Shown here one piece after another: positions 17,520 through 26,819 of a stretch of DNA of 64,000 nt; the stretch's first letter is position 1, and every line of letters begins with the position of its first letter. The stretch is from assembly GCA_902514295.1 (NCBI GenBank), contig CABXQE010000004.1, positions 1 to 64,000 on the forward strand, read 5' to 3'. The stretch is from an uncultured SAR86 cluster bacterium (GTDB lineage Bacteria > Pseudomonadota > Gammaproteobacteria > Magnimaribacterales > Magnimaribacteraceae). A model generated the notes under the pieces. The model did not search any database and was not told the DNA's origin. It saw only the letters and a list, made by a program, of their open reading frames with translations. A program made the position numbers and the translations under genes.

Positions 17520-18095
17520 TTAGAAGCCAACTGATAGCCAGACTGGTAGGCCTGATTCTACGGCAAATTGAATAAATATTGCTTGAAAGAAATTTAATAA
17601 AATAAAAGCAAAGATTGGTGAGAAGTCTAAACCACCCATAGGAGGAAGGAAGATCCTAAATGGTTTAAAAAGCTTATCCGACATTTGTCTAATTAAGACA
17701 ATTGCAGGATGAAAGTTATCTCCAGCAACCCAGCTTAGTATTATTCCTCCTAACATTATCCACCAAGCCATCTTCAGAATTAATAAAATTACAGAATAAG
17801 TAGACCAAATTAGTATCTTGATTGTCTCGTAATCTAAAGATCCTGCCATAGCGGCTAAATAAAAAGCTCCAGCTTGAACAAATAGTGCAACTAAAAAAGA
17901 AGACATGTCTAGACTATAAATAGGCTTGATCACAGATCTTAAAATTTGACTAGGAAAATCCACAGCTTTGATGATTCCTTGAACAAGAGGGTTGTAGTAA
18001 TCAACCTTTAGCAATCTAAATAAAAAATTAAACACAACCCCTATGGTAAAAATATCCATCAAAGCTTTAAATAAGAAAAAGGTTGCTTCAGACAT
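17520..18095 (-). CDS. yggT: YggT family membrane protein
   Basis: 191-residue inner-membrane protein with two YGGT repeats, each a pair of helices (about residues 12-60 and 105-175); segments VDFPSQILRSVIKPIY and LSWVAGDNFHPAIVLIRQMSDKLFKPFRIFLPP are typical. The family has a poorly defined role in osmotic stress tolerance and envelope function. The gene follows proC with a one-base gap, the conserved yggS-proC-yggT order of gammaproteobacteria. The metX leader starts right after its stop codon. Confidence 0.92.
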   Translation of the reverse strand: MSEATFFLFKALMDIFTIGVVFNFLFRLLKVDYYNPLVQGIIKAVDFPSQILRSVIKPIYSLDMSSFLVALFVQAGAFYLAAMAGSLDYETIKILIWSTYSVILLILKMAWWIMLGGIILSWVAGDNFHPAIVLIRQMSDKLFKPFRIFLPPMGGLDFSPIFAFILLNFFQAIFIQFAVESGLPVWLSVGF

Positions 18096-18096
18096 C

Positions 18097-18912
18097 TCAA
18101 TTATCTCCTAATTCTTTAGATTTATTTGCGGCTGCTTCTATGGCTTCAATTATGGTCTTTTTCATGCCATTTTTTTCAAATTCTTCTATTGCTCTTTGAG
18201 TCACTCCGCCAGGCGAGGTAACATTTTCTCTTAGCTTTTCAGGTGAATTTTCGTTCATTAAGGCTAATTTTGCAGATCCAGCTATCATTGACGCAATCAT
18301 GTTTTTCTTCGTTTCTTCATCCATTTCCATTTCACTGGAAGAATCTAACAATGACTCAATTAAGTAGAACACGTAAGCAGGACCAGACCCTATCAAAGCA
18401 GTGTAAAGGTCCATTTCTCTTTCTTGTATGTATACCACTTCACCAACACAACTAAACAGATCTTCTGCGTTTTGTTGGTCATCACCGGTTGCATTTTTGT
18501 TTAGACTAATCGCTGTAACACCACTTCCTATGCTTGCTGGGGTATTTGGCATAGCCCTTATAATCCTCTGTTCAGAAGATAAAATGGTTTCAATGTCTGC
18601 AATCTTAAATCCAGACGCTACGGAAATTAATAGCACTTCCTCGGAAGAGATATTTTTATACTCTTCTAAAACAGTTTTAAGAATATTCGGCTTGACTGCA
18701 AAAATGAGGACTTCACTTTCTTTAAATACTAATTCATTATTATTTGAAGTTTTAACACCAAAGTTATCTGATAAAAAATCTAAATGATTCTTTCCAGGTG
18801 AGCTAGCAATGATATTCTCTGGTTTGAAACCTGCACTGATCATTCCAGAAATTAAGGCAGAGGCCATATTGCCTGCTCCAATAAATCCCACCCTTTTATC
18901 CATAACTTTCAT
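18097..18912 (-). CDS. proC: Pyrroline-5-carboxylate reductase ProC
   Basis: Last step of proline synthesis: NAD(P)H reduction of 1-pyrroline-5-carboxylate. The 271-residue protein has the N-terminal dinucleotide loop GFIGAGNMASALISGM, IIRAMPNTPASIGSG, and the signature GSGPAYVFYLIESL with the C-terminal TSPGGVTQRAIEEFEKNG. The chosen ATG (18912) overlaps the yggS stop codon as ATGA, so the two are coupled; an internal ATG three codons later is also possible. Confidence 0.96.
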   Translation of the reverse strand: MKVMDKRVGFIGAGNMASALISGMISAGFKPENIIASSPGKNHLDFLSDNFGVKTSNNNELVFKESEVLIFAVKPNILKTVLEEYKNISSEEVLLISVASGFKIADIETILSSEQRIIRAMPNTPASIGSGVTAISLNKNATGDDQQNAEDLFSCVGEVVYIQEREMDLYTALIGSGPAYVFYLIESLLDSSSEMEMDEETKKNMIASMIAGSAKLALMNENSPEKLRENVTSPGGVTQRAIEEFEKNGMKKTIIEAIEAAANKSKELGDN

Positions 18913-19583
18913 TTCCTTGCTCCAAATATGCCTGTTCCTATTCTTAGTATTGTAGCTCCTTCTTGAATAGCCACTAAATAATCCGAAGACATACCCATCG
19001 AAAGTGTGTCAAGTTCTGGGAATTTAGATTTAAGAGAATCTAATTTAAGCTTTAGATCAGAAAAAACTTCTGACTGCTCTTCAGCAGCGTGCCTTGGCTT
19101 AGGGATAATCATTAAGCCCCTAGTTTTTATATTTTTTAGAGAAGTTAGACTTGTTAAAAAGTCATCTATTTCTTCTTTAAGAATTCCTGACTTAGTCTCC
19201 TCATTATCAATATTAACTTGTAAACATATGTTAAGTGGCCCTCTAGAAGAAGGTCTTGCATCATTAAGCTTTTCTGCAATTTTTAGACTATCTACTGTGT
19301 GAACCCAATCAAAGAGACGGGCAATTTTTTTTGTTTTCTTAGTTTGTATAGACCCAATAAAGTGCCAGATAATATTTTTTTCTATCTTACTTATCTTTGT
19401 TTCGGCTTCCTGGAGATAGTTCTCGCCGAAATGAAACACACCGTTTTCATATGCTTGTTCTATTTGCTCAACCGTCTGTGATTTGCTTGCACCCATAAGG
19501 ATAATTTCCTCTGGATTGCGGCAAGCATTCATACAAGCCTGACTTATATCGTTTTTTATAAGCTTAATATTATCGCTTAGCAC
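18909..19583 (-). CDS. yggS: PLP homeostasis protein YggS
   Basis: 224-residue single-domain PLP-binding protein of the alanine racemase-like barrel fold (PLPBP/YBL036C), which maintains pyridoxal phosphate balance and is not itself an enzyme of known activity. The PLP-lysine region is MGASKSQTVEQIEQAYENGV followed by HFGENYLQEAETK, and the C-terminal SMGMSSDYLVAIQEGATILRIGTGIFG binds the phosphate. It leads the yggS-proC-yggT cluster and starts two bases after argS ends. Confidence 0.94.
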   Translation of the reverse strand: MLSDNIKLIKNDISQACMNACRNPEEIILMGASKSQTVEQIEQAYENGVFHFGENYLQEAETKISKIEKNIIWHFIGSIQTKKTKKIARLFDWVHTVDSLKIAEKLNDARPSSRGPLNICLQVNIDNEETKSGILKEEIDDFLTSLTSLKNIKTRGLMIIPKPRHAAEEQSEVFSDLKLKLDSLKSKFPELDTLSMGMSSDYLVAIQEGATILRIGTGIFGARK

Positions 19584-19585
19584 TT

Positions 19586-21337
19586 TTACATTGCTTCTGG
19601 TGAGCTGACTCCTAGAATTTCTAGTCCATTAAATATTACTTGCTTAACACCCTTGAGAAGAAACATTCTCGAAATCATGAGGCTACTATCCTCAATTATG
19701 AACTTTTCATTGTTGTAATAGCTATGAAATAAACTTGCTAAGTCCTTAAGGTAATAGCAAATTAAATGGGGGTCATTTGATTTTGCAGCTTTTTCTATAA
19801 GGGCGGGGAAGGTGGCTAAATGTTTCTGAATTTCTATTTCCTTTTCAGCAATAAGCAGCGAAAGGTCAACCTTTTCATGGCCTTCTTCAAGGTCGTATTC
19901 CACTTTATTAAATACACTACATATTCTTGCGTGCGCATATTGAATGTAATAAAGAGGGTTATCTTTAGATTGTTCTTTTGCAAGCTCTAGGTCGAATTCT
20001 AAATGTTGATCGGCCTTCCTGTTTATGTAAAAGAAGCGTGCTGCTTCTGCTGTAACCTCATTCATGAGCTCATTTAGGGTTATAAAATCACCACTTCTTG
20101 TAGACATAGAAATCTTTTCTCCATTCCTAACAAGGTTTGCAAACTGTATAAACACAACTTCAAGTTTGTTTGTGTCCCTACCAGACGCTTCCATAGCTGC
20201 TCTAACCCTTGGTAAATATCCGTGGTGATCAGAACCCCATATGTTAATTATTCTGTCATATGATCTATTGTATTTATCTAGGTGATAGGCCACATCGGAA
20301 GAAAAATAAGTATGATCACCATTACTTCTTTGCAGAACACGATCTTTGTCATCTTTTAATTTAGATGATTTAAACCAAATTGCGCCGTCTTTCTCATAAA
20401 CAAAGTCATTTGAACTTAAGTCTGATATGCCTTTATCAACTTTACTAGGCTTACCCTTTTCTTCGATGTAGAGAGACGATTCAAAGAACCATAAATTATG
20501 CTCAACTCCAAAATTGATTAGATCAGACTTAATAATGTTTAACATATTATCTAAAGCAAAAGATCTAATTTCAGAAAATCCTTCTCCTAAGGTTTTTTGC
20601 ATGAAAGAAATTAAAGAGTCGATGTCTTTTTCATCTTCTTGTAATTCGAGTATTGGCAAGATATTGTCACGGTCATTATCTGAAAGTAGATATTTGTCTT
20701 TATTTTCTTTAAAGAGCTCTTGGGCAATTAATTTAATGTAGTCTCCTTGGTAACCCAAAGGACTCATAGATATATTTTTACTTGAGTTTTGTAGATATCT
20801 TAGCCAAACGCTTACAGATAAAATACTCATCTGCCTTCCATAATCATTCACATAGTATTCTTCATCAACTTTATGTCCTGCAGCCTTTAAAAGACTTGCC
20901 AAGACTGAACCAAATACCGCCCCTCTTCCATGACCCACGTGCAAAGGGCCTGTTGGGTTACTAGAAACATATTCGATTAGGACTTTGCCCACTTTCTTCT
21001 TGTTATGGCCATATTTTTCTTTCTCTGCATCTATATTTTTTAGAATCTCTGCATGAGTAGCTTCAGAAACGAAGAAATTTATAAACCCAGGTCCAGCGAC
21101 CTCTACCCTTAAAACTTCATCATCTAATGGGAAGTCTTTAGATATTTGCTCTGCTAAATTCTTGGGGTTTTCAGATAGATCTTTGGCAAGCATCATGGCT
21201 ATATTGCTTGCATAATCACCATGTTCTTTGTCTTTATTTTCTTGTAGTCTTATTTTGTAGTTTACATCACCAACATCGGAACTCTTTATGAGCTCATCAA
21301 CGATTAATGTAAGTTGGTTAATTATTTTTTGTTGCAT
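19586..21337 (-). CDS. argS: Arginyl-tRNA synthetase
   Basis: Class Ia synthetase of 583 residues charging tRNA-Arg. The N-terminal additional domain is followed by the HIGH-type motif SNPTGPLHVGHGRGAV, the central IINIWGSDHHGYLPRVRAAM, and an EKISMSTRSGDF segment in the KMSKS position (Arg enzymes usually have a degenerate form). The C-terminal DALR domain (YIQYAHARICSVFNKV...) recognises the anticodon. Length agrees with the family. It begins nine bases after efp ends. Confidence 0.97.
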   Translation of the reverse strand: MQQKIINQLTLIVDELIKSSDVGDVNYKIRLQENKDKEHGDYASNIAMMLAKDLSENPKNLAEQISKDFPLDDEVLRVEVAGPGFINFFVSEATHAEILKNIDAEKEKYGHNKKKVGKVLIEYVSSNPTGPLHVGHGRGAVFGSVLASLLKAAGHKVDEEYYVNDYGRQMSILSVSVWLRYLQNSSKNISMSPLGYQGDYIKLIAQELFKENKDKYLLSDNDRDNILPILELQEDEKDIDSLISFMQKTLGEGFSEIRSFALDNMLNIIKSDLINFGVEHNLWFFESSLYIEEKGKPSKVDKGISDLSSNDFVYEKDGAIWFKSSKLKDDKDRVLQRSNGDHTYFSSDVAYHLDKYNRSYDRIINIWGSDHHGYLPRVRAAMEASGRDTNKLEVVFIQFANLVRNGEKISMSTRSGDFITLNELMNEVTAEAARFFYINRKADQHLEFDLELAKEQSKDNPLYYIQYAHARICSVFNKVEYDLEEGHEKVDLSLLIAEKEIEIQKHLATFPALIEKAAKSNDPHLICYYLKDLASLFHSYYNNEKFIIEDSSLMISRMFLLKGVKQVIFNGLEILGVSSPEAM

Positions 21338-21346
21338 TATCAGATT

Positions 21347-21910
21347 TTATTTTCTGCCTTGATATTCACCGTTTCTAGTGTCTACAGTGATTGTTTCTCC
21401 TTCGGATACAAATAAAGGGACTTTAACTGTCGCTCCAGTAGATAAGGTGGCTGGTTTACTTCCACCTGTTGCCGTATCTCCCTTAACCCCTGGGTCTGTT
21501 TGAGCAACAACTAAGTCAACGAAAGTTGGAGCCACAACTGACATGGGCTTTTCATCCCAAAGCAACACCTTACAAATATCTTCTTCTGTAATCCATTGGT
21601 CAAGCTCCCCGACTACTTCAGAAGAAATTTCTATTTGTTCATAGTTTTCAGGATGCATAAAATACCAAGATTGGCCATCACTATATAAAAATTGCATATC
21701 TAGCTCTTCAACATCAGCGGCTTCAACAGATTCACCCACTTTGCAGGTTTTTTCTCCAACTCGACCCGTTAAATAGTTTCTGAATTTAATTTTGCTAAAT
21801 GCTTGACCCTTGCCAGGCTTATTGAATTCCTCTTCAATAATTACACAAGGATCATTATCAATAAGGATTTTTAGACCTACTCTAAAGTCGCTAGTGGAAT
21901 AAGATACCAA
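21347..21910 (-). CDS. efp: Translation elongation factor P
   Basis: 187-residue ribosome-binding factor that relieves stalling at polyproline stretches. KOW-like domain I contains the tip loop NKPGKGQAFSKIKFRNYLTG, whose lysine (PGKG) is the site for beta-lysylation in EpmA/EpmB organisms; no epmA or epmB is in the window. The C-terminal motif ends with GETITVDTRNGEYQGRK. A short gap separates it from psd upstream and argS downstream on the same strand. Confidence 0.96.
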   Translation of the reverse strand: MVSYSTSDFRVGLKILIDNDPCVIIEEEFNKPGKGQAFSKIKFRNYLTGRVGEKTCKVGESVEAADVEELDMQFLYSDGQSWYFMHPENYEQIEISSEVVGELDQWITEEDICKVLLWDEKPMSVVAPTFVDLVVAQTDPGVKGDTATGGSKPATLSTGATVKVPLFVSEGETITVDTRNGEYQGRK

Positions 21911-21918
21911 GTTATCAC

Positions 21919-22755
21919 CTATAGATTTTTTAGATTAATTAATTTTGATCCAAATTTTACAGTCTTATTAGTCGTCAAGGAATTTAAATCTAACTTAGAG
22001 GAATCCTCAATAATTAGTATTACTGTTGAACCCATTCTGAAGTGGGCAAGCTCTTGTCCTTTCAAGGCATGCTTTTTGGCTTCTAGTGGTCCTATATTCC
22101 ATTCATTTACGTAATCCTTTCTTGTTTTAGATCCAGGATCAGACCAAAAAGGAACAATGCTTCCCACAATTGAAGCACCTACGGACACTAGAGAATAAGA
22201 AACTAAGCTGCTTTCAATTTTCATTACAGCCCTTTCATTTCTGATATAAAGATATGGAATATTCGCTTGGGCTTTTTTATTAACACTAAATAACGATTTC
22301 CCTATATGGCTTGTTGATGAGATTAAACCCCCATAAGGGCAATGTATTCTATGATAATCTGTCGGAGCTAAATAAATTGTAATGAAATATTGTTTAGTGA
22401 CTTCAACTCTTTCAGATTTCTCCCCCAGTAGTTCCGAAACAGGATACCTATGCCTCTTTGCTTGAATTAGCAAATTATTCTCCACAATCCCATGATCCAT
22501 GATTGTTCCATCCACTGGAGAAACAATAGTAAGCTCGGAATTTTCTATTGGCCTGGCGTCCTTTTTTAATTCTCTTATAAAAAATGAGTTGTAAGTTGGG
22601 AAGTCTTTAATATCAGATACAAGACACTCTTCCAGCTTGGGTTTGTAAAGGCTAATGAATGCATTGATAAGAAAGTCTTTTATAACTTTATTTTTTGAGT
22701 TGGCGAAAAAGGCCATTACTCTTGTCAAAATTAAGTGTGGAATAAAATTATGCAT
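21919..22755 (-). CDS. psd: Phosphatidylserine decarboxylase
   Basis: Inner-membrane enzyme making phosphatidylethanolamine; the precursor cleaves itself within an LGST-like motif to form a pyruvoyl group. Here the motif is MGSTVILI near residue 244 of 278, so the alpha chain would start at the serine. Upstream family segments are NSFFIRELKKDARPIE, SPVDGTIMDHG and YLAPTDYHRIHCPYGG (catalytic Asp and His region). Met replaces the usual Leu of LGST, a mild change. Neighbours efp and a membrane protein read in the same direction. Confidence 0.95.
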   Translation of the reverse strand: MHNFIPHLILTRVMAFFANSKNKVIKDFLINAFISLYKPKLEECLVSDIKDFPTYNSFFIRELKKDARPIENSELTIVSPVDGTIMDHGIVENNLLIQAKRHRYPVSELLGEKSERVEVTKQYFITIYLAPTDYHRIHCPYGGLISSTSHIGKSLFSVNKKAQANIPYLYIRNERAVMKIESSLVSYSLVSVGASIVGSIVPFWSDPGSKTRKDYVNEWNIGPLEAKKHALKGQELAHFRMGSTVILIIEDSSKLDLNSLTTNKTVKFGSKLINLKNL

Positions 22756-22779
22756 TAAATTTATATAGTAATTTAGCTT

Positions 22780-23502
22780 TCATTGATTATGAATCGCTTC
22801 TCTATTCAAAGCTCTCCTTGTGTTTTCTGGGATAACAACCCTATGCATTAGAAATACTATGGTTAATGGCCCAATAAGGCTCCATACGCCACCGGTAGCG
22901 CCAGTGCTTAATAAGAAGAGCCCGAAGAAAAATTTTAGATTGCCAAAGTATTGTGGGTGCATCGCAAGCTCTGAAAGCCCTTTTATGGGGTAGCTTTCTT
23001 CAGATTCTGATTGGCTATTAGATTTAAGATAATCAAACATGCCAAAAATACATATGATTAAGGAAATATAATCCACCCAGTCAAAAGACGAAGGACCAGA
23101 AAGAAAGTTAAGAGAAACTACCGAGCTGAAACATACTATCTGAAGTAAAGAAACATAGAAAATCATCAATATAATGCTCTTAAACTCCTTATTTATAACG
23201 ACATTTTTAAATTTGTTTAAAAAATTAGAAAGTAACCCAAGTTTTAAAGCTTGATTAAGATAAAAGCTTTTTAGGATCCAGGCAGTTAAAAGTAAATTCC
23301 CAAGAATTTGTCGATTAGATAAATAAGCCACCTCATTAATTTGTTGAAGCGCTAGGGCCAACCAGACACTAAATAATATTGGAAGGAAGAAGAATCTTAT
23401 AAAAAGCTTAGGGCTTTTTTTATTTACGCTAAAAAAAAGCAAAATAAAATGACTAAAGCTGTTAAATATAAAAATTATTAAGAAGAATTGAAAAAGAGAC
23501 AT
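22780..23502 (-). CDS. Multi-helix membrane protein, distant DUF1295-like
   Basis: 240-residue hydrophobic protein with about six to seven helices. The C-terminal part ELAMHPQYFGNLKFFFGLFLLS resembles the RHPNYFGE segment of DUF1295/steroid-reductase-like proteins (compare the clear member at 40733), but the usual Arg is replaced by Met and the acidic Glu by Asn, so catalytic function may be lost or altered. It lies upstream of psd on the same strand with 24 bases between. Function is not known; the family link is tentative. Confidence 0.65.
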   Translation of the reverse strand: MSLFQFFLIIFIFNSFSHFILLFFSVNKKSPKLFIRFFFLPILFSVWLALALQQINEVAYLSNRQILGNLLLTAWILKSFYLNQALKLGLLSNFLNKFKNVVINKEFKSIILMIFYVSLLQIVCFSSVVSLNFLSGPSSFDWVDYISLIICIFGMFDYLKSNSQSESEESYPIKGLSELAMHPQYFGNLKFFFGLFLLSTGATGGVWSLIGPLTIVFLMHRVVIPENTRRALNREAIHNQ

Positions 23503-23615
23503 ATTATTACTTATTTGAATAACTTAATTTGCATTGCATTGGTCCATGATTCTCTCTATAGTTTACTATTTCGCAAACGGGGAGAGTAAAAAAAGAGTTG
23601 AAAATTATTACTTTT

Positions 23616-23643
23616 TTGCTAGTTTGCGTTAGGTAATTATAGA
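23616..23643 (+). promoter_or_regulatory. Putative promoter of the Ton operon
   Basis: TTGCTA (23616-23621), a 16-base spacer and TATAGA (23638-23643) precede an AGGAG ribosome site (23660-23664) and the ATG at 23672. An inverted pair CGCAAAC / GTTTGCG brackets the region upstream. No clear Fur box is seen in the 169-base gap. Confidence 0.35.
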
Positions 23644-23671
23644 ATTTTAAAAGTAAATTAGGAGATACGCT

Positions 23672-24436
23672 ATGAAGCGTCTTTGTAAAATAGTTTTCCT
23701 TACAGCAGCATTAATCAATCCTGCTTTTATGTATACCGATCAAATCAAACCGCTATTAGATGTTGCCGGAGATAGACAGAAGGCTGAGAAGGCTTCTCAA
23801 GCTAAGATAGATCAAATGGATGAGCAAACTTCAGTAATTATTAGTGAATATAAGACTGTAAGTAAACAAATAGAAGGCCTAAGGGTTTATAACGCTCAAA
23901 TGAGGTTTCAAATCCAACGCCAAGAAGATCGTCTTAAAGAAATAGATAAAACTTTAAAAGAAGCTCAGATTATGCAAAGGCAAGTACCACCCTTCACAAG
24001 AAGAATGCTTTCTGGCGTAGAAAAATCTATTGAATTAGACATGCCTTTCCATCTAGCTGAGAGGAAAGAAAGAATGGCGTTTGCTAAAGCAGCTTTAGAC
24101 AATCCTACTGTGTCGCCTGCAGAAGGCTTAAGACAAGTTTTAGAGGCTTTTAATGTCGAAGCAGAATACGGAAGGAAAATAGATACTTATAAAGACAGCA
24201 TCGTTATAGACGGAGAGTTAAAAGAAGGAAATATATTAAGAGTCGGAAGACTGGCAATGATTTTCCAGACAGCTGATGAAGAAGAAACACACGCATGGAA
24301 TAATTCCACAAGGTCATGGGAGGAGCTAGATAATAGTTATAGAAATCCAACCAGAAAAGGTATAAGGATAGCTGCTAAGCTAGCGACCGTTGATTTAATG
24401 GAATTACCGCTACAACCTGCTACGGAGGTTAACTAA
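23672..24436 (+). CDS. DUF3450 periplasmic coiled-coil protein of the Ton operon
   Basis: 254 residues with an N-terminal signal sequence (MKRLCKIVFLTAALINPAFM), then a long predicted coiled coil (about 30-115) and a C-terminal domain typical of DUF3450. Members occur as the first gene of TonB2-type clusters in Vibrio and other marine gammaproteobacteria, where they are thought to assist the energy transducer in the periplasm. It carries a good AGGAG site and leads a co-directional block of six genes; the next starts one base after its stop codon plus a spacer (24438). Role beyond the cluster link is inferred. Confidence 0.85.
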   Translation: MKRLCKIVFLTAALINPAFMYTDQIKPLLDVAGDRQKAEKASQAKIDQMDEQTSVIISEYKTVSKQIEGLRVYNAQMRFQIQRQEDRLKEIDKTLKEAQIMQRQVPPFTRRMLSGVEKSIELDMPFHLAERKERMAFAKAALDNPTVSPAEGLRQVLEAFNVEAEYGRKIDTYKDSIVIDGELKEGNILRVGRLAMIFQTADEEETHAWNNSTRSWEELDNSYRNPTRKGIRIAAKLATVDLMELPLQPATEVN

Positions 24437-24437
24437 A

Positions 24438-25844
24438 ATGAAAAATATCAAATTATTTATACTTCTATTGGCTTTGGGTTCTATCCCGACTTATTTAACA
24501 GCAGCAGATGAAGCCCCTGCTGAAGAAGAATCAAAAGCTGCTGCACCTTCAAACCCTCAAGAATTACTTGAAGTAGTTAGAAGAGGCCAATATGCGGATA
24601 CTCAAGAACAAAGAGACAGGGAAGCCCGTTTCAGGAACGAAAAAAACAAGCAAGCAAAAATGCTTTCTGATGCAAAGGCCGAAAGAGCAAGGTTAGAGAA
24701 AGAAGCCGCTCGATTAGAACAAAAATTTGAAGCCAATGAAGCTCTTTTGGTAGTTGCTGAAGAGCAATTGAGAGAAAGACTAGGTTCTTTGAATGAAATC
24801 TTTGGTCACTTAGCTGGTAATACTACTGAAGCAAGAAACATAATGGAGCAATCCTTAACAGCTGCTCAATTCGGCAAGGATAGAGAAAACTTTATGACCA
24901 GACTAGGTTCAAAGATGAACGAAGGCATAAAATTGGCTTCTATAGAAGAACTTGAAACTCTTTGGTATGAATTACAAAGAGAGATCAATGCTTCTGGTGA
25001 AGTGGTTAAGTTTACTGCTGATGTTATAAGCACTGACGGAAATGTTGAAAGTAGAGAAGTTGTTAGAGTTGGTAACTTTAATGCGGTTTCTGACGGACAA
25101 TACCTGAGTTATTCTCCTTCTAGAGGCATGTACTCTGAATTACCTTCACAACCGGCTGGAAGATATACATCAACTACTTCAGATATTTTGTCTGAAGGTT
25201 CTTTCCCAGTTCAATTCGCTGTTGACCCTACGGGGCCTCAAGGTGGATCGTTGTTGCTAAGTTTAATTTCTATGCCTAGTACTGCACAAAGAATGACCCT
25301 AGGAGGACCTGTGGGAACCATAATTATGGTAATAGGGGTACTTGCAACGCTCTTATTCTTTTGGAGGTTCTATGAATTGTGGGGTATGAGAGCAGGAGTT
25401 CGAGCGCAAGCAGGATCAGAAGCTTTATCTGATGATAATGCCTTAGGAAGAATCTTAAAGATTGCTGAAGAAGACAAGAATGCTGATACAGAGACCTTAG
25501 AACTTAAGATGGCAGAACAAATCTTAAAAGAGAGACCAACGATTGAAGGTCTTAATTGGGTTCTTAAGATAGTTTCAGTTGTAGCTCCTTTAATGGGTCT
25601 ATTTGGAACCATTATTGGAATGATTGAGACTTTTACTATGATCACTTTATTTGGAACAGGAGACCCTAAAACAATGGCTAGTGGTATTTCAGTGGCTCTT
25701 GTAACGACATGGCTAGGATTGATGGTAGCCATACCGACTACGTTTATGTATGCCACAGTAAATAATTTTGCTAAGGGTATTTTAGGAACTATAGAAGAGT
25801 CTAGTACCGGAATGGCTGCTAAACGTTCTGAAGGAAAGGCTTAA
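24438..25844 (+). CDS. MotA/TolQ/ExbB proton channel protein with periplasmic extension (TtpC-like)
   Basis: 468 residues: signal peptide, a long Glu/Lys/Arg-rich coiled coil (about 45-125), a periplasmic middle domain, a membrane helix (GTIIMVIGVLATLLFFWRFY) and then an ExbB-type channel domain (VAPLMGLFGTIIGMIETF, ISVALVTTWLGLMVAIPTTFMY). This fusion matches TtpC, the fourth component needed by TonB2 systems in Vibrio. A GGAGG ribosome site precedes the ATG. Together with the DUF3450 protein it should link the periplasm to the exbB-exbD-tonB genes that follow. Confidence 0.9.
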   Translation: MKNIKLFILLLALGSIPTYLTAADEAPAEEESKAAAPSNPQELLEVVRRGQYADTQEQRDREARFRNEKNKQAKMLSDAKAERARLEKEAARLEQKFEANEALLVVAEEQLRERLGSLNEIFGHLAGNTTEARNIMEQSLTAAQFGKDRENFMTRLGSKMNEGIKLASIEELETLWYELQREINASGEVVKFTADVISTDGNVESREVVRVGNFNAVSDGQYLSYSPSRGMYSELPSQPAGRYTSTTSDILSEGSFPVQFAVDPTGPQGGSLLLSLISMPSTAQRMTLGGPVGTIIMVIGVLATLLFFWRFYELWGMRAGVRAQAGSEALSDDNALGRILKIAEEDKNADTETLELKMAEQILKERPTIEGLNWVLKIVSVVAPLMGLFGTIIGMIETFTMITLFGTGDPKTMASGISVALVTTWLGLMVAIPTTFMYATVNNFAKGILGTIEESSTGMAAKRSEGKA

Positions 25845-25865
25845 TAAGAAAAGAATATTTAAATT

Positions 25866-26390
25866 ATGTTTTTTTTCTACGACGCTTCAGATGCTTTATT
25901 TGCATTTATGCAAAGAGGTGGAGACACACTCTATTTAATAGGATTGTTGGCATTTGTAATGTGGTTCCTAATCTTTGAAAGGATGTGGTTCTATTTTTTT
26001 ACTCATGGTAACCATATAGCTGAAGCAGTTTCCCAGTGGGAAGGAAGGGCAGATAAGCTCTCCTGGAATTCTGTAGCAATAAGAGACATGCTAATTTCTG
26101 AGAACACTAATCGTATAGATCAGAACCTCGATTTAATTAAGATGTGTGTAGGAATAGCTCCTCTATTTGGTTTATTTGGAACAATCACAGGCATGATAGA
26201 AGTTTTCCACTTACTTGCTGTAACCGGTGGAGGAGATGCTAAAGCTATGGCTGGAGGTGTCTCAAGATCTACTATTCCAGCAATGGCCGGACTAGCAGTT
26301 GCCTTAACAGGAACCTTCGCTAATCAATATTTAGTTAATAGAGCTCAAAAAGAAAAAGACTTACTAGTAGACCATTTAGTAGCAGAATAA
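25866..26390 (+). CDS. exbB: Biopolymer transport protein ExbB
   Basis: 174-residue inner-membrane proton channel subunit that energises TonB with ExbD. Three helices are visible; the conserved channel segment CVGIAPLFGLFGTITGMIEVFHLLAVTGGGDAKAMAGGVSRSTIPAMAGLAVALTGTF is that of the short ExbB2 class (given here as its key parts: GLFGTITGMI, AKAMAGGVS, TIPAMAGLAVAL). It is shorter than classical ExbB, lacking an N-terminal extension. It lies 21 bases after the TtpC-like gene and 12 before exbD. Confidence 0.93.
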   Translation: MFFFYDASDALFAFMQRGGDTLYLIGLLAFVMWFLIFERMWFYFFTHGNHIAEAVSQWEGRADKLSWNSVAIRDMLISENTNRIDQNLDLIKMCVGIAPLFGLFGTITGMIEVFHLLAVTGGGDAKAMAGGVSRSTIPAMAGLAVALTGTFANQYLVNRAQKEKDLLVDHLVAE

Positions 26391-26402
26391 TGAGGATAAA
26401 TT

Positions 26403-26813
26403 ATGAGAAGATCACCAATTAGTAGTGCAGTAGCGGAAGAAGAAGATATTAATTTAACGCCCATGTTGGACGTTGTCTTTATTCTTTTGATTTTCTTTAT
26501 CGTAACTGCAAATTTTATTAAAGAGCCTGGACTAGAAGTTAACCGACCTGACGCTGAGACCTCAAATATTCAAGAAAATGCAGCAATCCTAATTGCTATA
26601 GGAGCTACTAATGACATATGGATTGATGGACGTAGAGTTGATGTAAGACAGGTTAAAGCAAATATAACTAAGCTTTTAGCGGATAACCCTCAAGGAACTG
26701 TAGTTATTCAGGCTGACGAAAAAGCGCAGGCTGATGCAATTATCCAAGTCATGGATCAATCAAGAGAAGCTGGAGTGTATGCTATCTCTTTAGCCTCTGA
26801 ACCCAAGTTTTAG
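26403..26813 (+). CDS. exbD: Biopolymer transport protein ExbD
   Basis: 136-residue inner-membrane protein with one N-terminal helix and a periplasmic domain. The segment EEDINLTPMLDVVFILLIFFIV contains the essential membrane aspartate (PMLDVVF) that carries protons with ExbB. The periplasmic part ends with VVIQADEKAQADAIIQVMDQSREAGV, typical of ExbD/TolR. A GAGGA site precedes the ATG. It is followed six bases later by the tonB gene. Confidence 0.94.
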   Translation: MRRSPISSAVAEEEDINLTPMLDVVFILLIFFIVTANFIKEPGLEVNRPDAETSNIQENAAILIAIGATNDIWIDGRRVDVRQVKANITKLLADNPQGTVVIQADEKAQADAIIQVMDQSREAGVYAISLASEPKF

Positions 26814-26819
26814 ATATTT